Below, one piece after another: positions 19,032 to 26,822 of a stretch of 64,000 bases of DNA. This DNA is from Paenibacillus oryzae (GTDB lineage Bacteria > Bacillota > Bacilli > Paenibacillales > Paenibacillaceae). The notes under the pieces are model-generated. The model did not search any database. It was not told where the DNA came from and saw nothing but the letters and a program-made list of their open reading frames with translations. Every line of letters begins with the position of its first letter. Positions within the stretch are counted from its first letter, which is position 1. Location: positions 27,240 through 91,239 of the forward strand of contig NZ_LYPA01000026.1 of NCBI RefSeq assembly GCF_001675045.1, given 5' to 3'. A program made the translations under genes and the position numbers.

Positions 19032-19661
19032 TTACGATTTATTTAATTCATCAACTATTTTTTTGATATCTTCAATTTTTGCATTTTTATCAAAGTAATA
19101 GATATTATTTTCAATAAATTTTTTATCAATTAATTTATAATCAATCTTAATTAACTCTTCGATAATGTCATTACTAAATCTATACTTTAAAACTTTTGCT
19201 GGATTTCCAACTACAATTGCATAAGGTGGTACACTTTTACTCACTACACTTCCTGCCCCAACTACTGCGCCTTGTCCAATTGTAACCCCTGAAAGGATAA
19301 TACTGTCTGTCCCAATCCAAACATCATCTTCAATTTTAATTTTACCTTTGCTCGTAGATTCCACACAACTCTGGAATAATACTTTATTTTTAATGGGAAA
19401 ATTAGAGATTGTATCAAGATGGTGATTTCCGCCCAATATAAATTTTACTCCAGATGCAATTGATACATAACTGCCTATTTCTAATCCTTCATTCTCAGAA
19501 CCATACGTAAATATATTTAAAGAGCCGTACGTATATTTCCCAACCGAAACTACATTTCGATTGAAAATTCTTCTTGGTATAGTAGAGTTGCTTTTATTTT
19601 TGATTCTCCACTTAATTCTAAAGATGAGTAGTTTCAACATCCTAATAAATATCATAAACAC
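19032..19661 (-). CDS. Hexapeptide-repeat acyltransferase (WbbJ/CatB-like)
   Basis: A 209-residue left-handed beta-helix transferase. Repeats of the [LIV]-G-x4 type run through residues ~65-160 (IGSYVSIASGVKFILGGNHH, DDVWIGTDSIILSGVTIGQGAVVGAGSVV), with the catalytic His in GNHH and the terminal VVGNPAKVLKYRF. It probably O-acetylates a sugar of the repeat unit. The start is GTG 19661 or ATG 19655; both share one GGAG site. Confidence 0.88.
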   Translation of the reverse strand: MFMIFIRMLKLLIFRIKWRIKNKSNSTIPRRIFNRNVVSVGKYTYGSLNIFTYGSENEGLEIGSYVSIASGVKFILGGNHHLDTISNFPIKNKVLFQSCVESTSKGKIKIEDDVWIGTDSIILSGVTIGQGAVVGAGSVVSKSVPPYAIVVGNPAKVLKYRFSNDIIEELIKIDYKLIDKKFIENNIYYFDKNAKIEDIKKIVDELNKS

Positions 19662-19671
19662 TTCACTCCAT

Positions 19672-20763
19672 TTATTGGACCAGACTTAAATAGTACTGTT
19701 TAAGATACGAGGTGCAGTCCTCTACATCATAACCTTTTGACTTAATCTCTTTATATGTAATAGGTCGATTTATTGAATCAATATAACTTGATACAATTTT
19801 TGCCCATATATTAGGGGGGTGCTTAAGCGGAACAACATCAACTAGATTTGTTAGTACTACTTCTTGTGGAATGCCATCAGAAATAACACATCGCAATCCA
19901 GCAGACTGAGCTTCTACCACAGTCATTCCAAGTCCTTCATAACGTGATGGAAATAAAAAAACATCCATCGCTTGATAATATTCACTTACACGCCCAGTAC
20001 TACCAGTAAAAATAACTCTATTATATACTTGTATATCTCTTGCGTATTGTTCAATCTGTGTCCTTAATGGGCCGTCACCAACCAGCAAAAGTATTGCATT
20101 ATCAACTTCATCGCAAATTTCTTTGAATACTTCTAACATAAAGAAATGATTTTTCGAAGGATCAAACCTTCCTACATGACCTATTACAAATTTATGATTT
20201 AATTCAAGATCGGACCTAATTTTTTCTCTTACGTCTTTATTGAACTCAAATTGTTTTATGTCTATACCATTATTAATAACTTTAAATTTTGTGCGGGCTC
20301 CAAACAACCAAATTCCAGCTTCATTAGAGCAAGCTAATAAATTCTTTGTAACATAACGTATTGGATGTTGGTATATTTTTTTAATAATTCCATTTATTCC
20401 TTTTCCGGATGATGTGCTATGACTATGGGAAATAATTTTTATATCATATTTTTTTGCAATACTCAAATAAATTAAAGCAGTACTTCTAACATGTCCATGA
20501 ACAATCAGGTATTGATTTTTTGAGAATAAGTCATTCCATGATTTTACATATTCATGGTGATTCAACCCTTTATAAGCAGGTATATTATGAATTTCCCCCC
20601 CTAGGCTCTCAATCTCATCATTATATTCACATCTTTCTTTAGTATGTATAACAAAATCAAATTGAATACAAGAACGATCAATTTTACGGTATATATTCAT
20701 AATCATTGTTTCTGCCCCACCACGATCTAATCTACCAAAAACATGTAGTACTCTAAGTTTCAT
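19672..20763 (-). CDS. Family 4 glycosyltransferase (EpsF-like)
   Basis: A 363-residue GT-B enzyme. The N-terminal domain starts VLHVFGRLDRGGAETMIMNIY, a pattern of EpsF/RfaB-like transferases. The C-terminal domain shows GHVGRFDPSKNH, ILLLVGDGPLR and the nucleotide-sugar motif FPSRYEGLGMTVVEAQSAG with its EX7E glutamates. It starts behind GGAGG. Donor and acceptor sugars are unknown. Confidence 0.92.
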   Translation of the reverse strand: MKLRVLHVFGRLDRGGAETMIMNIYRKIDRSCIQFDFVIHTKERCEYNDEIESLGGEIHNIPAYKGLNHHEYVKSWNDLFSKNQYLIVHGHVRSTALIYLSIAKKYDIKIISHSHSTSSGKGINGIIKKIYQHPIRYVTKNLLACSNEAGIWLFGARTKFKVINNGIDIKQFEFNKDVREKIRSDLELNHKFVIGHVGRFDPSKNHFFMLEVFKEICDEVDNAILLLVGDGPLRTQIEQYARDIQVYNRVIFTGSTGRVSEYYQAMDVFLFPSRYEGLGMTVVEAQSAGLRCVISDGIPQEVVLTNLVDVVPLKHPPNIWAKIVSSYIDSINRPITYKEIKSKGYDVEDCTSYLKQYYLSLVQ

Positions 20764-20847
20764 CCTTCCCCCCTCCTACCATGTGCAGCGTTAAAGAAAC
20801 AACGTGAGATAATAATATACATTAACACTCTAAGGATTAATATTATT

Positions 20848-21960
20848 TTAATGTTTCATCAACTTTTTTATCTCATCGATTTCATTTAGATAAGTATTAA
20901 TTATAATTTGTCTATCAAATTGTTGCTCCATCTTCTCTCTAGCTAACCTACCCATAGCTGCTAGCGAGGATGAATCAAGTTCAATTAACATTTGAATCTT
21001 TTTAAATAAATCATCTGCATTTCTTGCCTCAAATAAAAAACCTGTTTTATTATCATCAATAACTTCTCTTGAGCCATGGATATTTGAAGCAACACAAATT
21101 CTTCCCATCGCTGCCGACTCTAATAATGCATTAGGCACGCCTTCCCCCCCATGCGATGGGAGAATAGTACAATGACATTTTTCAATCCATTGTTTGATGT
21201 TCTTTTGAAAACCAATATATTGAACAATGCCTTTTACATGATAATCATTAATTATTTGCGAATACTGACTTTCTTCAATAAATCCAGCAATATAGAAATT
21301 GGCTTTTGGATAGGTTTTCTTGAGATTTAATGCGCAGTTCAGGTATTCTTCAATACCCTTTATCTTCATGACTCTTCCTATGAAAATAAAGTTAATTTCA
21401 TTTTCTATGGACGGCAAAGGTGTAAGCTGATAATCACTTAAATTAACCCCTGAGCCAGGGATTACTCTATAATTATCTTTAACTATCTTTTGACTAATAA
21501 AAAAGTCTTTGTCTCCATTATTCTGGAATAGTACTTTATAAGAGTTTTTTAATGAGAATTTATACATTATTTTAGCGATTTTATTAATAAAATTATCACT
21601 TAAAAAGGTTGCACCTGTTCCTGTAATATTGCTAATTTGTTTCTTTCTAGTTATCCTCGATGCTATACCCCCATAAATATTAGGTTTAATAGTATATGAT
21701 AATATAATATCAGGATTTATTTTTTTTATTAGCACTAAGTATCTTATTAGTTGGTATGCATCCTTTATCGGATTTATTCCCCTGCGATCAACATCTGTAT
21801 TGTATATCTTGCATCCCATCTCTATAAAGTATTTATTTTCAATAAAGTTTGGCATGGAGATAATTACTTCATTTCCCTCTTCAATTAATCTTTTAATTAA
21901 CTCTCTTCTAAAATTATATAATGTAATAAAGTGATTTGATAGAATCATTATTTTACTCAC
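20848..21960 (-). CDS. Family 4 glycosyltransferase (PglA/TuaC-like)
   Basis: A 370-residue GT-B enzyme. Distinctive family stretches are SYTIKPNIYGGIASR and ITGTGATFL near residues 90-120, as in PglA and related N-acetylgalactosaminyltransferases, then FIGRVMKIKGIEEYL and LPSHGGEGVPNALLESAAMG. GTG 21960 is preferred because CAGGAG lies 9 bases ahead and the Rossmann strand follows; an ATG at 21978 lacks a site. Placed right after the initiating transferase, it may add the second sugar. Confidence 0.88.
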   Translation of the reverse strand: MSKIMILSNHFITLYNFRRELIKRLIEEGNEVIISMPNFIENKYFIEMGCKIYNTDVDRRGINPIKDAYQLIRYLVLIKKINPDIILSYTIKPNIYGGIASRITRKKQISNITGTGATFLSDNFINKIAKIMYKFSLKNSYKVLFQNNGDKDFFISQKIVKDNYRVIPGSGVNLSDYQLTPLPSIENEINFIFIGRVMKIKGIEEYLNCALNLKKTYPKANFYIAGFIEESQYSQIINDYHVKGIVQYIGFQKNIKQWIEKCHCTILPSHGGEGVPNALLESAAMGRICVASNIHGSREVIDDNKTGFLFEARNADDLFKKIQMLIELDSSSLAAMGRLAREKMEQQFDRQIIINTYLNEIDEIKKLMKH

Positions 21961-21989
21961 AATACATTTCTCCTGCATGGAATTTTCAT

Positions 21990-22595
21990 TTATCTTAACT
22001 TATCGCTAAAACCCGTTCCCCCCTCTAGCACCCCTCGTCTTTTAACAACACTAATAAAAGTCATTAAAAAGCATTTTACATCAATTGCAAATCCAAGTTT
22101 TTGGACATACTCACCGTCCAACTTAGCCTTAACATCTATCGGCAATTCATCTCTTCCATTTATTTGTGCCCATCCTGTTAATCCTGGCAGTACATCGTTT
22201 GCGCCATATTGATCACGCTTTTCAATCAAATCGTGCTGATTCCATAACGCTGGTCTAGGCCCAACAATACTCATTTGACCCAATAAAATATTAACAATTT
22301 GCGGAAGCTCATCCAGGCTTGTTTTTCGTAGAAATGCACCTACTTTAGTGATATACTTATCTGAATTTACTAACAAATGAGTTGGTGTGTCCTTAGGTGC
22401 ATCTATTTTCATAGTGCGAAATTTCAAAATGTAAAAATAAGATTTCCCCTTACCGATTCGCTTTTGTTTAAAAAACACTGGCCCCCGTGATTCTAATTTA
22501 ATGGCGCTCATAAGAACAATAAGTAATGGCAATAATAAAACTAAACTAATTAAAGACAGAAGAATATCTATAAATCGCTTGAATTTTATATACAT
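21990..22595 (-). CDS. Initiating sugar-phosphate transferase (small Bac_transf/PglC type)
   Basis: A 201-residue monotopic phosphoglycosyl transferase. It has one N-terminal hydrophobic segment (~8-30), then FFKQKRIGKG, FYILKFRTM, the catalytic region FLRKTSLDELPQ with its Asp-Glu pair, VGPRP and GLTGWAQINGRD. It moves a sugar-1-phosphate from a UDP-sugar to undecaprenyl phosphate, the first membrane step of the pathway. ATG 22595 has GGAGGAG at good spacing. The short form fits a diacetamido sugar such as the EpsC-type neighbour would help make. Confidence 0.93.
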   Translation of the reverse strand: MYIKFKRFIDILLSLISLVLLLPLLIVLMSAIKLESRGPVFFKQKRIGKGKSYFYILKFRTMKIDAPKDTPTHLLVNSDKYITKVGAFLRKTSLDELPQIVNILLGQMSIVGPRPALWNQHDLIEKRDQYGANDVLPGLTGWAQINGRDELPIDVKAKLDGEYVQKLGFAIDVKCFLMTFISVVKRRGVLEGGTGFSDKLR

Positions 22596-22649
22596 GCATA
22601 TCTCCTCCAAAATGAGGTTTACAAAGTATTGTATTTTAAGTTTAGAGTT

Positions 22650-23303
22650 TTAATCTTTCGAAACTTCATTATAGCTTTTTCCTTGACTCAACCCATACTT
22701 CTTAGCAATTTCAATCAACTCGTCATACTGCTCCGGTGACAAGCGCTCCAATATCAAATCCCTTGCTTCCTTCTTCTCTGCTTGACTCAAACCCCCGCTA
22801 GATAATTCCTGAAGCTTTTTCAAATCATCAGCGCTGAGCTCTTTCATAAAAACCGTAGCCAGCTTTGCTTTTTCTGCTACGGTTATTTTCTCTTGCACAT
22901 CCTTGGCTTTATCTACCGACACTTCAGCTTTATAACCATCGTTATCTTTTCCGCCGTCAGGTTGGGAGGGTGTGGCAGGTTCCCCTTCAGTTTCTTGTCC
23001 CTGATCTGGTTTATTGGAGTTTTCACCGCTCTGCTCTGAGCCGTCTGTCTGTGAGCCACTATTATCCGTATCGTCCCCATCACCAGGAGTGCCGTTCGAG
23101 TTTTGGCCAGAATCGTCTGGTTGCCCCGTTCCGCCAGGAACCTCCGTTGGCAGCTCTGCCAACAGCTCTTCTTCCAGGCTGCCAGCCAAGGATGCCAGCA
23201 TTTTATCCATGACATAGTTAGCGGCGAATAAGCCGCCAATGCCTAATACGACAATAATTGAAGCGATCCAGATGAGTACTTTTTTCCACTTTTTTTTGCG
23301 CAT
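22650..23303 (-). CDS. Membrane-anchored protein of unknown function in the glycan locus
   Basis: A 217-residue protein I do not recognise. A Lys-rich start and one hydrophobic helix (~9-30) suggest an N-in anchor. Residues ~55-130 are a low-complexity linker rich in Gly, Asp, Ser, Asn, Gln and Glu with no predicted fold. The last ~85 residues form a charged helical domain with two similar-looking parts (ELSADDLKKLQELSSGGLS; LSPEQYDELIEIAKKYGLS). It starts behind AGGAGG and lies between the dehydratase and the initiating transferase. A scaffold or cell-wall-facing role is only a guess. Confidence 0.8.
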   Translation of the reverse strand: MRKKKWKKVLIWIASIIVVLGIGGLFAANYVMDKMLASLAGSLEEELLAELPTEVPGGTGQPDDSGQNSNGTPGDGDDTDNSGSQTDGSEQSGENSNKPDQGQETEGEPATPSQPDGGKDNDGYKAEVSVDKAKDVQEKITVAEKAKLATVFMKELSADDLKKLQELSSGGLSQAEKKEARDLILERLSPEQYDELIEIAKKYGLSQGKSYNEVSKD

Positions 23304-23357
23304 GATATCGCCTCCTGATGAGTGTATTGCTGAACAAGTTCATCACCTAAGTGATGG

Positions 23358-25181
23358 CTAAGAAACGTTGGAGTAAAAAGGAACCAAGTTTTCAATGACA
23401 GCTCTGACCGACATCTGATCTCCGCCTAATACCTTCTCAAACCGCTTTAACTGCTGCTCCAATTCCTTGGAGCTGATCTGCGCTGGTCTGCCTATAAAAA
23501 TACGTTCATGCTGCGTAGCTGTTGTTGCTTCTGAATCTGTAAGCAGCTCTTCAAACAGCTTTTCCCCTTCACGCATGCCGCTGAAATTAATTTCGATATC
23601 TACATAAGGCTCATATCCGGACAAACGAATAAGGTCGACGGCCAAATCCAGAATTTTGACTGGGCTGCCCATGTCCAGAATGAAGATTTCGCCGCCTTTG
23701 GCGAAAGCACCGGCTTGAAGCACCAGCTGAACAGCCTCGGGAATGGTCATAAAATAACGAACCATATCCGGGTGAGTGACGGTGACGGGACCGCCCGCCG
23801 CAATCTGCTCCTTGAATCGGGGCACAACGCTGCCGCGGCTCCCCAAAACATTGCCAAATCTCACGGCTACAAATCGGGTATTGCTTGTTGTATTAATGCT
23901 CTGCACATACATTTCGGCAATGCGTTTAGTGGCCCCCATTACGCTGGAGGGATTAACGGCTTTATCGCTGGAGATCATGACAAACACTTCTGCTCCGTGC
24001 TGATCTGCCGCATCCGCGACATTTTTGGTACCGAATACATTATTTTTGACCGCTTCGGATGGGTTACGCTCCATTAAAGGCACATGCTTATGCGCTGCAG
24101 CATGGAATACTGCCTGGGGCTTGTACTTGCTGAATACCTCGTCCATCCGGTAACGGTCCTGAATATCCGCAATGATGGTTTCCAGGTGAACGTAGGGAAA
24201 TTTTTTGAGCAGCTCCATTTCAATGCTGTAAATACTGTTTTCTCCATGGCCGAGAAGCAGGAGCCGGGAAGGATTGCAGGAAGCAATCTGTCTGCATAAC
24301 TCCGAGCCGATTGAACCGCCTGCGCCTGTAACCAAAACGGTCTTGTTCGCCACATAACCCATGATGCCATCCAGATCGGTTACGACAGGGTCTCTACCCA
24401 GCAAATCCTCAACCTCTACGTTACGCAGAGCACGTACGGCTAACTTGCCTGTTATGAGATCGTTAATGGCGGGGATAATTTTCACTTTGGCGCGTGTTGT
24501 TTTGCATAGGTTGATCATATCTGAAATGTCCTTCCGCTTAACGGAAGGCATGGCGATTACAATATCATGAATATTATGAGTTTGTACCAGCTCCGAAATC
24601 TGATTGCGATTGCCAAGCACGGAATACCCGCCAACCTGCATATGGCGTTTATTAGGATCGTCATCAACAAATCCGATCAGGCGGCTTCCCTTAAAGCTGT
24701 CTGCTGTTGTAATTTCTCTGGCAATTAAAGCTCCGCAGTCACCGGCGCCGATGACCAGAATGTTGTTGCTTTCCCCATTTTTAGAGAACCGATTTATACG
24801 AATAATTCTCCAGACCAGCCTGGAGCCCCCCATAAACAGGAGTATCATTTCCAGGGATCTTGTAGCAATGGATAATGGCACTCTTGCGCCATCAATTAAC
24901 GAAGCTGCTATGTAGGACAGAATCATTCCAGCTAACAAAGCTTTGAATAAAGCTATTAATTCACCGATGCTGGCATATTGCCACATTCGGCGGTACATTC
25001 GAAAGTAAGCAAGACTGATACCGCAAATCAATGTTGTTGTAAAAGCATACAGCAGCATCTGCTGTTCGTAGCGAGGAGGAATATGGCCATCGAAGCGGAA
25101 GAGATACGCAATCCCTATTGCTACCCAAATAATGACAATATCCACAATCATTATGATTAATATCCTGCTCCTATGACTCAT
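23358..25181 (-). CDS. Membrane nucleotide-sugar 4,6-dehydratase (EpsC/CapD/PglF family)
   Basis: A 607-residue protein. Four N-terminal hydrophobic helices (to ~residue 115) precede a CoA-binding-like Rossmann region (VIGAGDCGALIAREI) and a C-terminal short-chain dehydrogenase domain (LVTGAGGSIGSELCRQI near residue 285; SSDKAVNPSSVMGATKR with the active-site Lys). These enzymes usually convert UDP-GlcNAc to UDP-4-keto-6-deoxy-HexNAc. The product would feed the initiating transferase downstream. Family assignment is firm; stereochemistry is not resolved. Confidence 0.93.
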   Translation of the reverse strand: MSHRSRILIIMIVDIVIIWVAIGIAYLFRFDGHIPPRYEQQMLLYAFTTTLICGISLAYFRMYRRMWQYASIGELIALFKALLAGMILSYIAASLIDGARVPLSIATRSLEMILLFMGGSRLVWRIIRINRFSKNGESNNILVIGAGDCGALIAREITTADSFKGSRLIGFVDDDPNKRHMQVGGYSVLGNRNQISELVQTHNIHDIVIAMPSVKRKDISDMINLCKTTRAKVKIIPAINDLITGKLAVRALRNVEVEDLLGRDPVVTDLDGIMGYVANKTVLVTGAGGSIGSELCRQIASCNPSRLLLLGHGENSIYSIEMELLKKFPYVHLETIIADIQDRYRMDEVFSKYKPQAVFHAAAHKHVPLMERNPSEAVKNNVFGTKNVADAADQHGAEVFVMISSDKAVNPSSVMGATKRIAEMYVQSINTTSNTRFVAVRFGNVLGSRGSVVPRFKEQIAAGGPVTVTHPDMVRYFMTIPEAVQLVLQAGAFAKGGEIFILDMGSPVKILDLAVDLIRLSGYEPYVDIEINFSGMREGEKLFEELLTDSEATTATQHERIFIGRPAQISSKELEQQLKRFEKVLGGDQMSVRAVIENLVPFYSNVS

Positions 25182-25216
25182 TCCTCGTTCGCCTCCATTG
25201 ATTTAAAGCAAGACCA

Positions 25217-25912
25217 TCATTCTTTAGCGCCGTAATAATAATAGTAGGATTCTTCGTTAGCTTTTCGTTTGACGTTGTTTAAGACAACACCCAAAATACG
25301 GGCATTAACGGTTTGCAGGTTTTGAATTGCTTTTTTGGCAATATCTCGTTTAACCCTGCCTTGATCCACGACCATGATGGCTCCATCGCTTTTGGTAGCA
25401 ACGATTTGTGCATCAGTGACAGCCAGCAGCGGCGGGGTATCGATCAAAATGATATCGTACATGTCGCGAAGCTGCTGAATCACCGCATTCATCCGGTTGG
25501 AACCTAACATTTCGGCGGGATTGGGCGGAATCGTTCCTGACGTTATGACATCCAGGCCGGGAACGCTGCTCGACTGGATGGATTCCTCTAGCGTGCATTG
25601 CTGGGATAACACGGATGATAAGCCCCATCGGTTGGATATGGAGAAGTTATGATGGGCGGTAGGCTTCCTCAGGTCGGCGTCGATTAATATAACTTTGCGC
25701 TCCGACTGGGCATACGTAATGGCGAGGTTGGTAATCGTTGTTGTTTTGCCCTCGCCCGGACCGGCTGAGGAGACCATAATGACCTGAATTTTTTCATCAA
25801 TAGCCGAATAATCAATATTGGTTCGCAGAGACCGATACGACTCGGATATAGGGGAACGAGGGTTGGACAGCGTGATAAGCTGGCGTTTATTTTTCGACTG
25901 TGACACGTTCAA
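25217..25912 (-). CDS. CpsD/YwqD-type bacterial tyrosine kinase
   Basis: A 231-residue BY-kinase. It shows Walker A SAGPGEGKTTT, Walker A' VILIDADLRKP, Walker B IILIDTPP and a C-terminal cluster of five tyrosines (YYYYY), the usual autophosphorylation site. It works with the Wzz-like activator encoded just upstream, with which it overlaps by 26 bases, and is dephosphorylated by CpsB-type phosphatases such as the one at 29027. The start appears to be TTG 25912 behind AAGGAGG; GTG 25906 is possible. Confidence 0.94.
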   Translation of the reverse strand: MNVSQSKNKRQLITLSNPRSPISESYRSLRTNIDYSAIDEKIQVIMVSSAGPGEGKTTTITNLAITYAQSERKVILIDADLRKPTAHHNFSISNRWGLSSVLSQQCTLEESIQSSSVPGLDVITSGTIPPNPAEMLGSNRMNAVIQQLRDMYDIILIDTPPLLAVTDAQIVATKSDGAIMVVDQGRVKRDIAKKAIQNLQTVNARILGVVLNNVKRKANEESYYYYYGAKE

Positions 25913-26654
25913 GTTCCCCTCCTTTGTACGATCGAGCTGCCCTGCTGCTTGGGGAAGCCCCTGCCTCCTCAGGACTCATCTTCGAAATCATAGCCAGAGT
26001 TGGCTGTCCCAAATACTCCAATACATCAGCTTCCGTCTTGATGGTGTCGTCCATATACTCCAGCAGGAATACAAAACCGACGGCAAGCATAAGCGATACA
26101 ACAAAAGCAATGGCAATATTTAAAGGAACATTCGGCGCTACCGGCTCTGGCAATGCATCAACCGGAGCATCGTTCAAAATCGAAACGTTTTCGACCTTGA
26201 AAATATGTTGAATTTCCTCGCGGAATACGCTCGAAACAGCATTTACCGTTTCAGCCGCTTTTCTGTAGTCAATGTCCTGTACAACAAGCGTCATGACTTG
26301 AGTATTGTTAACCGAGCTGACCCTGATCTTTTTGGATAGCTGCTCTGTTGTATACCCCAATTGCGGATACTGACTTGCCACTTTATCTAGAATGGCCGGC
26401 GTTTTGATAATTTCCTTGTATGTATCAATCATGCGAATATTGGTATTAATCTGGTTCAGGTCTAGCTGTCCCGCTGCAGGCTGCGATGATGTCTGGTTAA
26501 CAATAATTTTGGTAAAAGCCTCATAGACCGGGGATTTAAAAAAGAGGCTGTATACAGCTGCCGCTGCGGAGCACAAAACGACAAAGGCAACAATAAGCCA
26601 AAGCCTCTTCCGAATTACGGCAATATATTGCCTCAAATCAAGTTCGTTAGACAC
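25887..26654 (-). CDS. Wzz/YveK-type chain-length modulator and kinase activator
   Basis: A 255-residue membrane protein. It has a helix near residues 16-36, a long outside domain and a second helix near 178-200 (APNVPLNIAIAFVVSLMLAVG region), the Wzz/CapA layout. The cytoplasmic tail normally activates the BY-kinase. The GTG start at 26654 follows GGAGGAG. As first gene after the promoter it leads the glycan operon. Confidence 0.93.
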   Translation of the reverse strand: MSNELDLRQYIAVIRKRLWLIVAFVVLCSAAAAVYSLFFKSPVYEAFTKIIVNQTSSQPAAGQLDLNQINTNIRMIDTYKEIIKTPAILDKVASQYPQLGYTTEQLSKKIRVSSVNNTQVMTLVVQDIDYRKAAETVNAVSSVFREEIQHIFKVENVSILNDAPVDALPEPVAPNVPLNIAIAFVVSLMLAVGFVFLLEYMDDTIKTEADVLEYLGQPTLAMISKMSPEEAGASPSSRAARSYKGGELERVTVEK

Positions 26655-26722
26655 AACACTACTCCTCCGTTAGACATAGTTTTCATCATGATGTATAGTT
26701 CTCTAGCACCATGCCCTTCTGC

Positions 26723-26728
26723 ATTATA
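26723..26728 (-). promoter_or_regulatory. Extended -10 promoter of the exopolysaccharide operon
   Basis: On minus, TGGTATAAT gives a perfect -10 with the TGn extension, about 70 bases upstream of the first gene. No good -35 is seen at 17 bases, which is acceptable for an extended -10. It lies just past the terminator of the SLH gene. Confidence 0.55.
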
Positions 26729-26762
26729 CCACTATAGGGGTAGATATTCTGTGAGATTTCGT

Positions 26763-26800
26763 AAAAAATCTCCCCCCCATCCACATGGGAGGAAGATTTT
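26763..26800 (-). terminator. Terminator of the SLH-protein gene
   Basis: Read on minus, AAAATCTTCCTCCCA and its near-complement GGGGGAGATTTT form a hairpin ending in TTTTTT. It begins about 20 bases past the stop codon and separates the SLH gene from the glycan operon. Confidence 0.75.
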
Positions 26801-26822
26801 GTGGTGATTGTAATATATTTGT

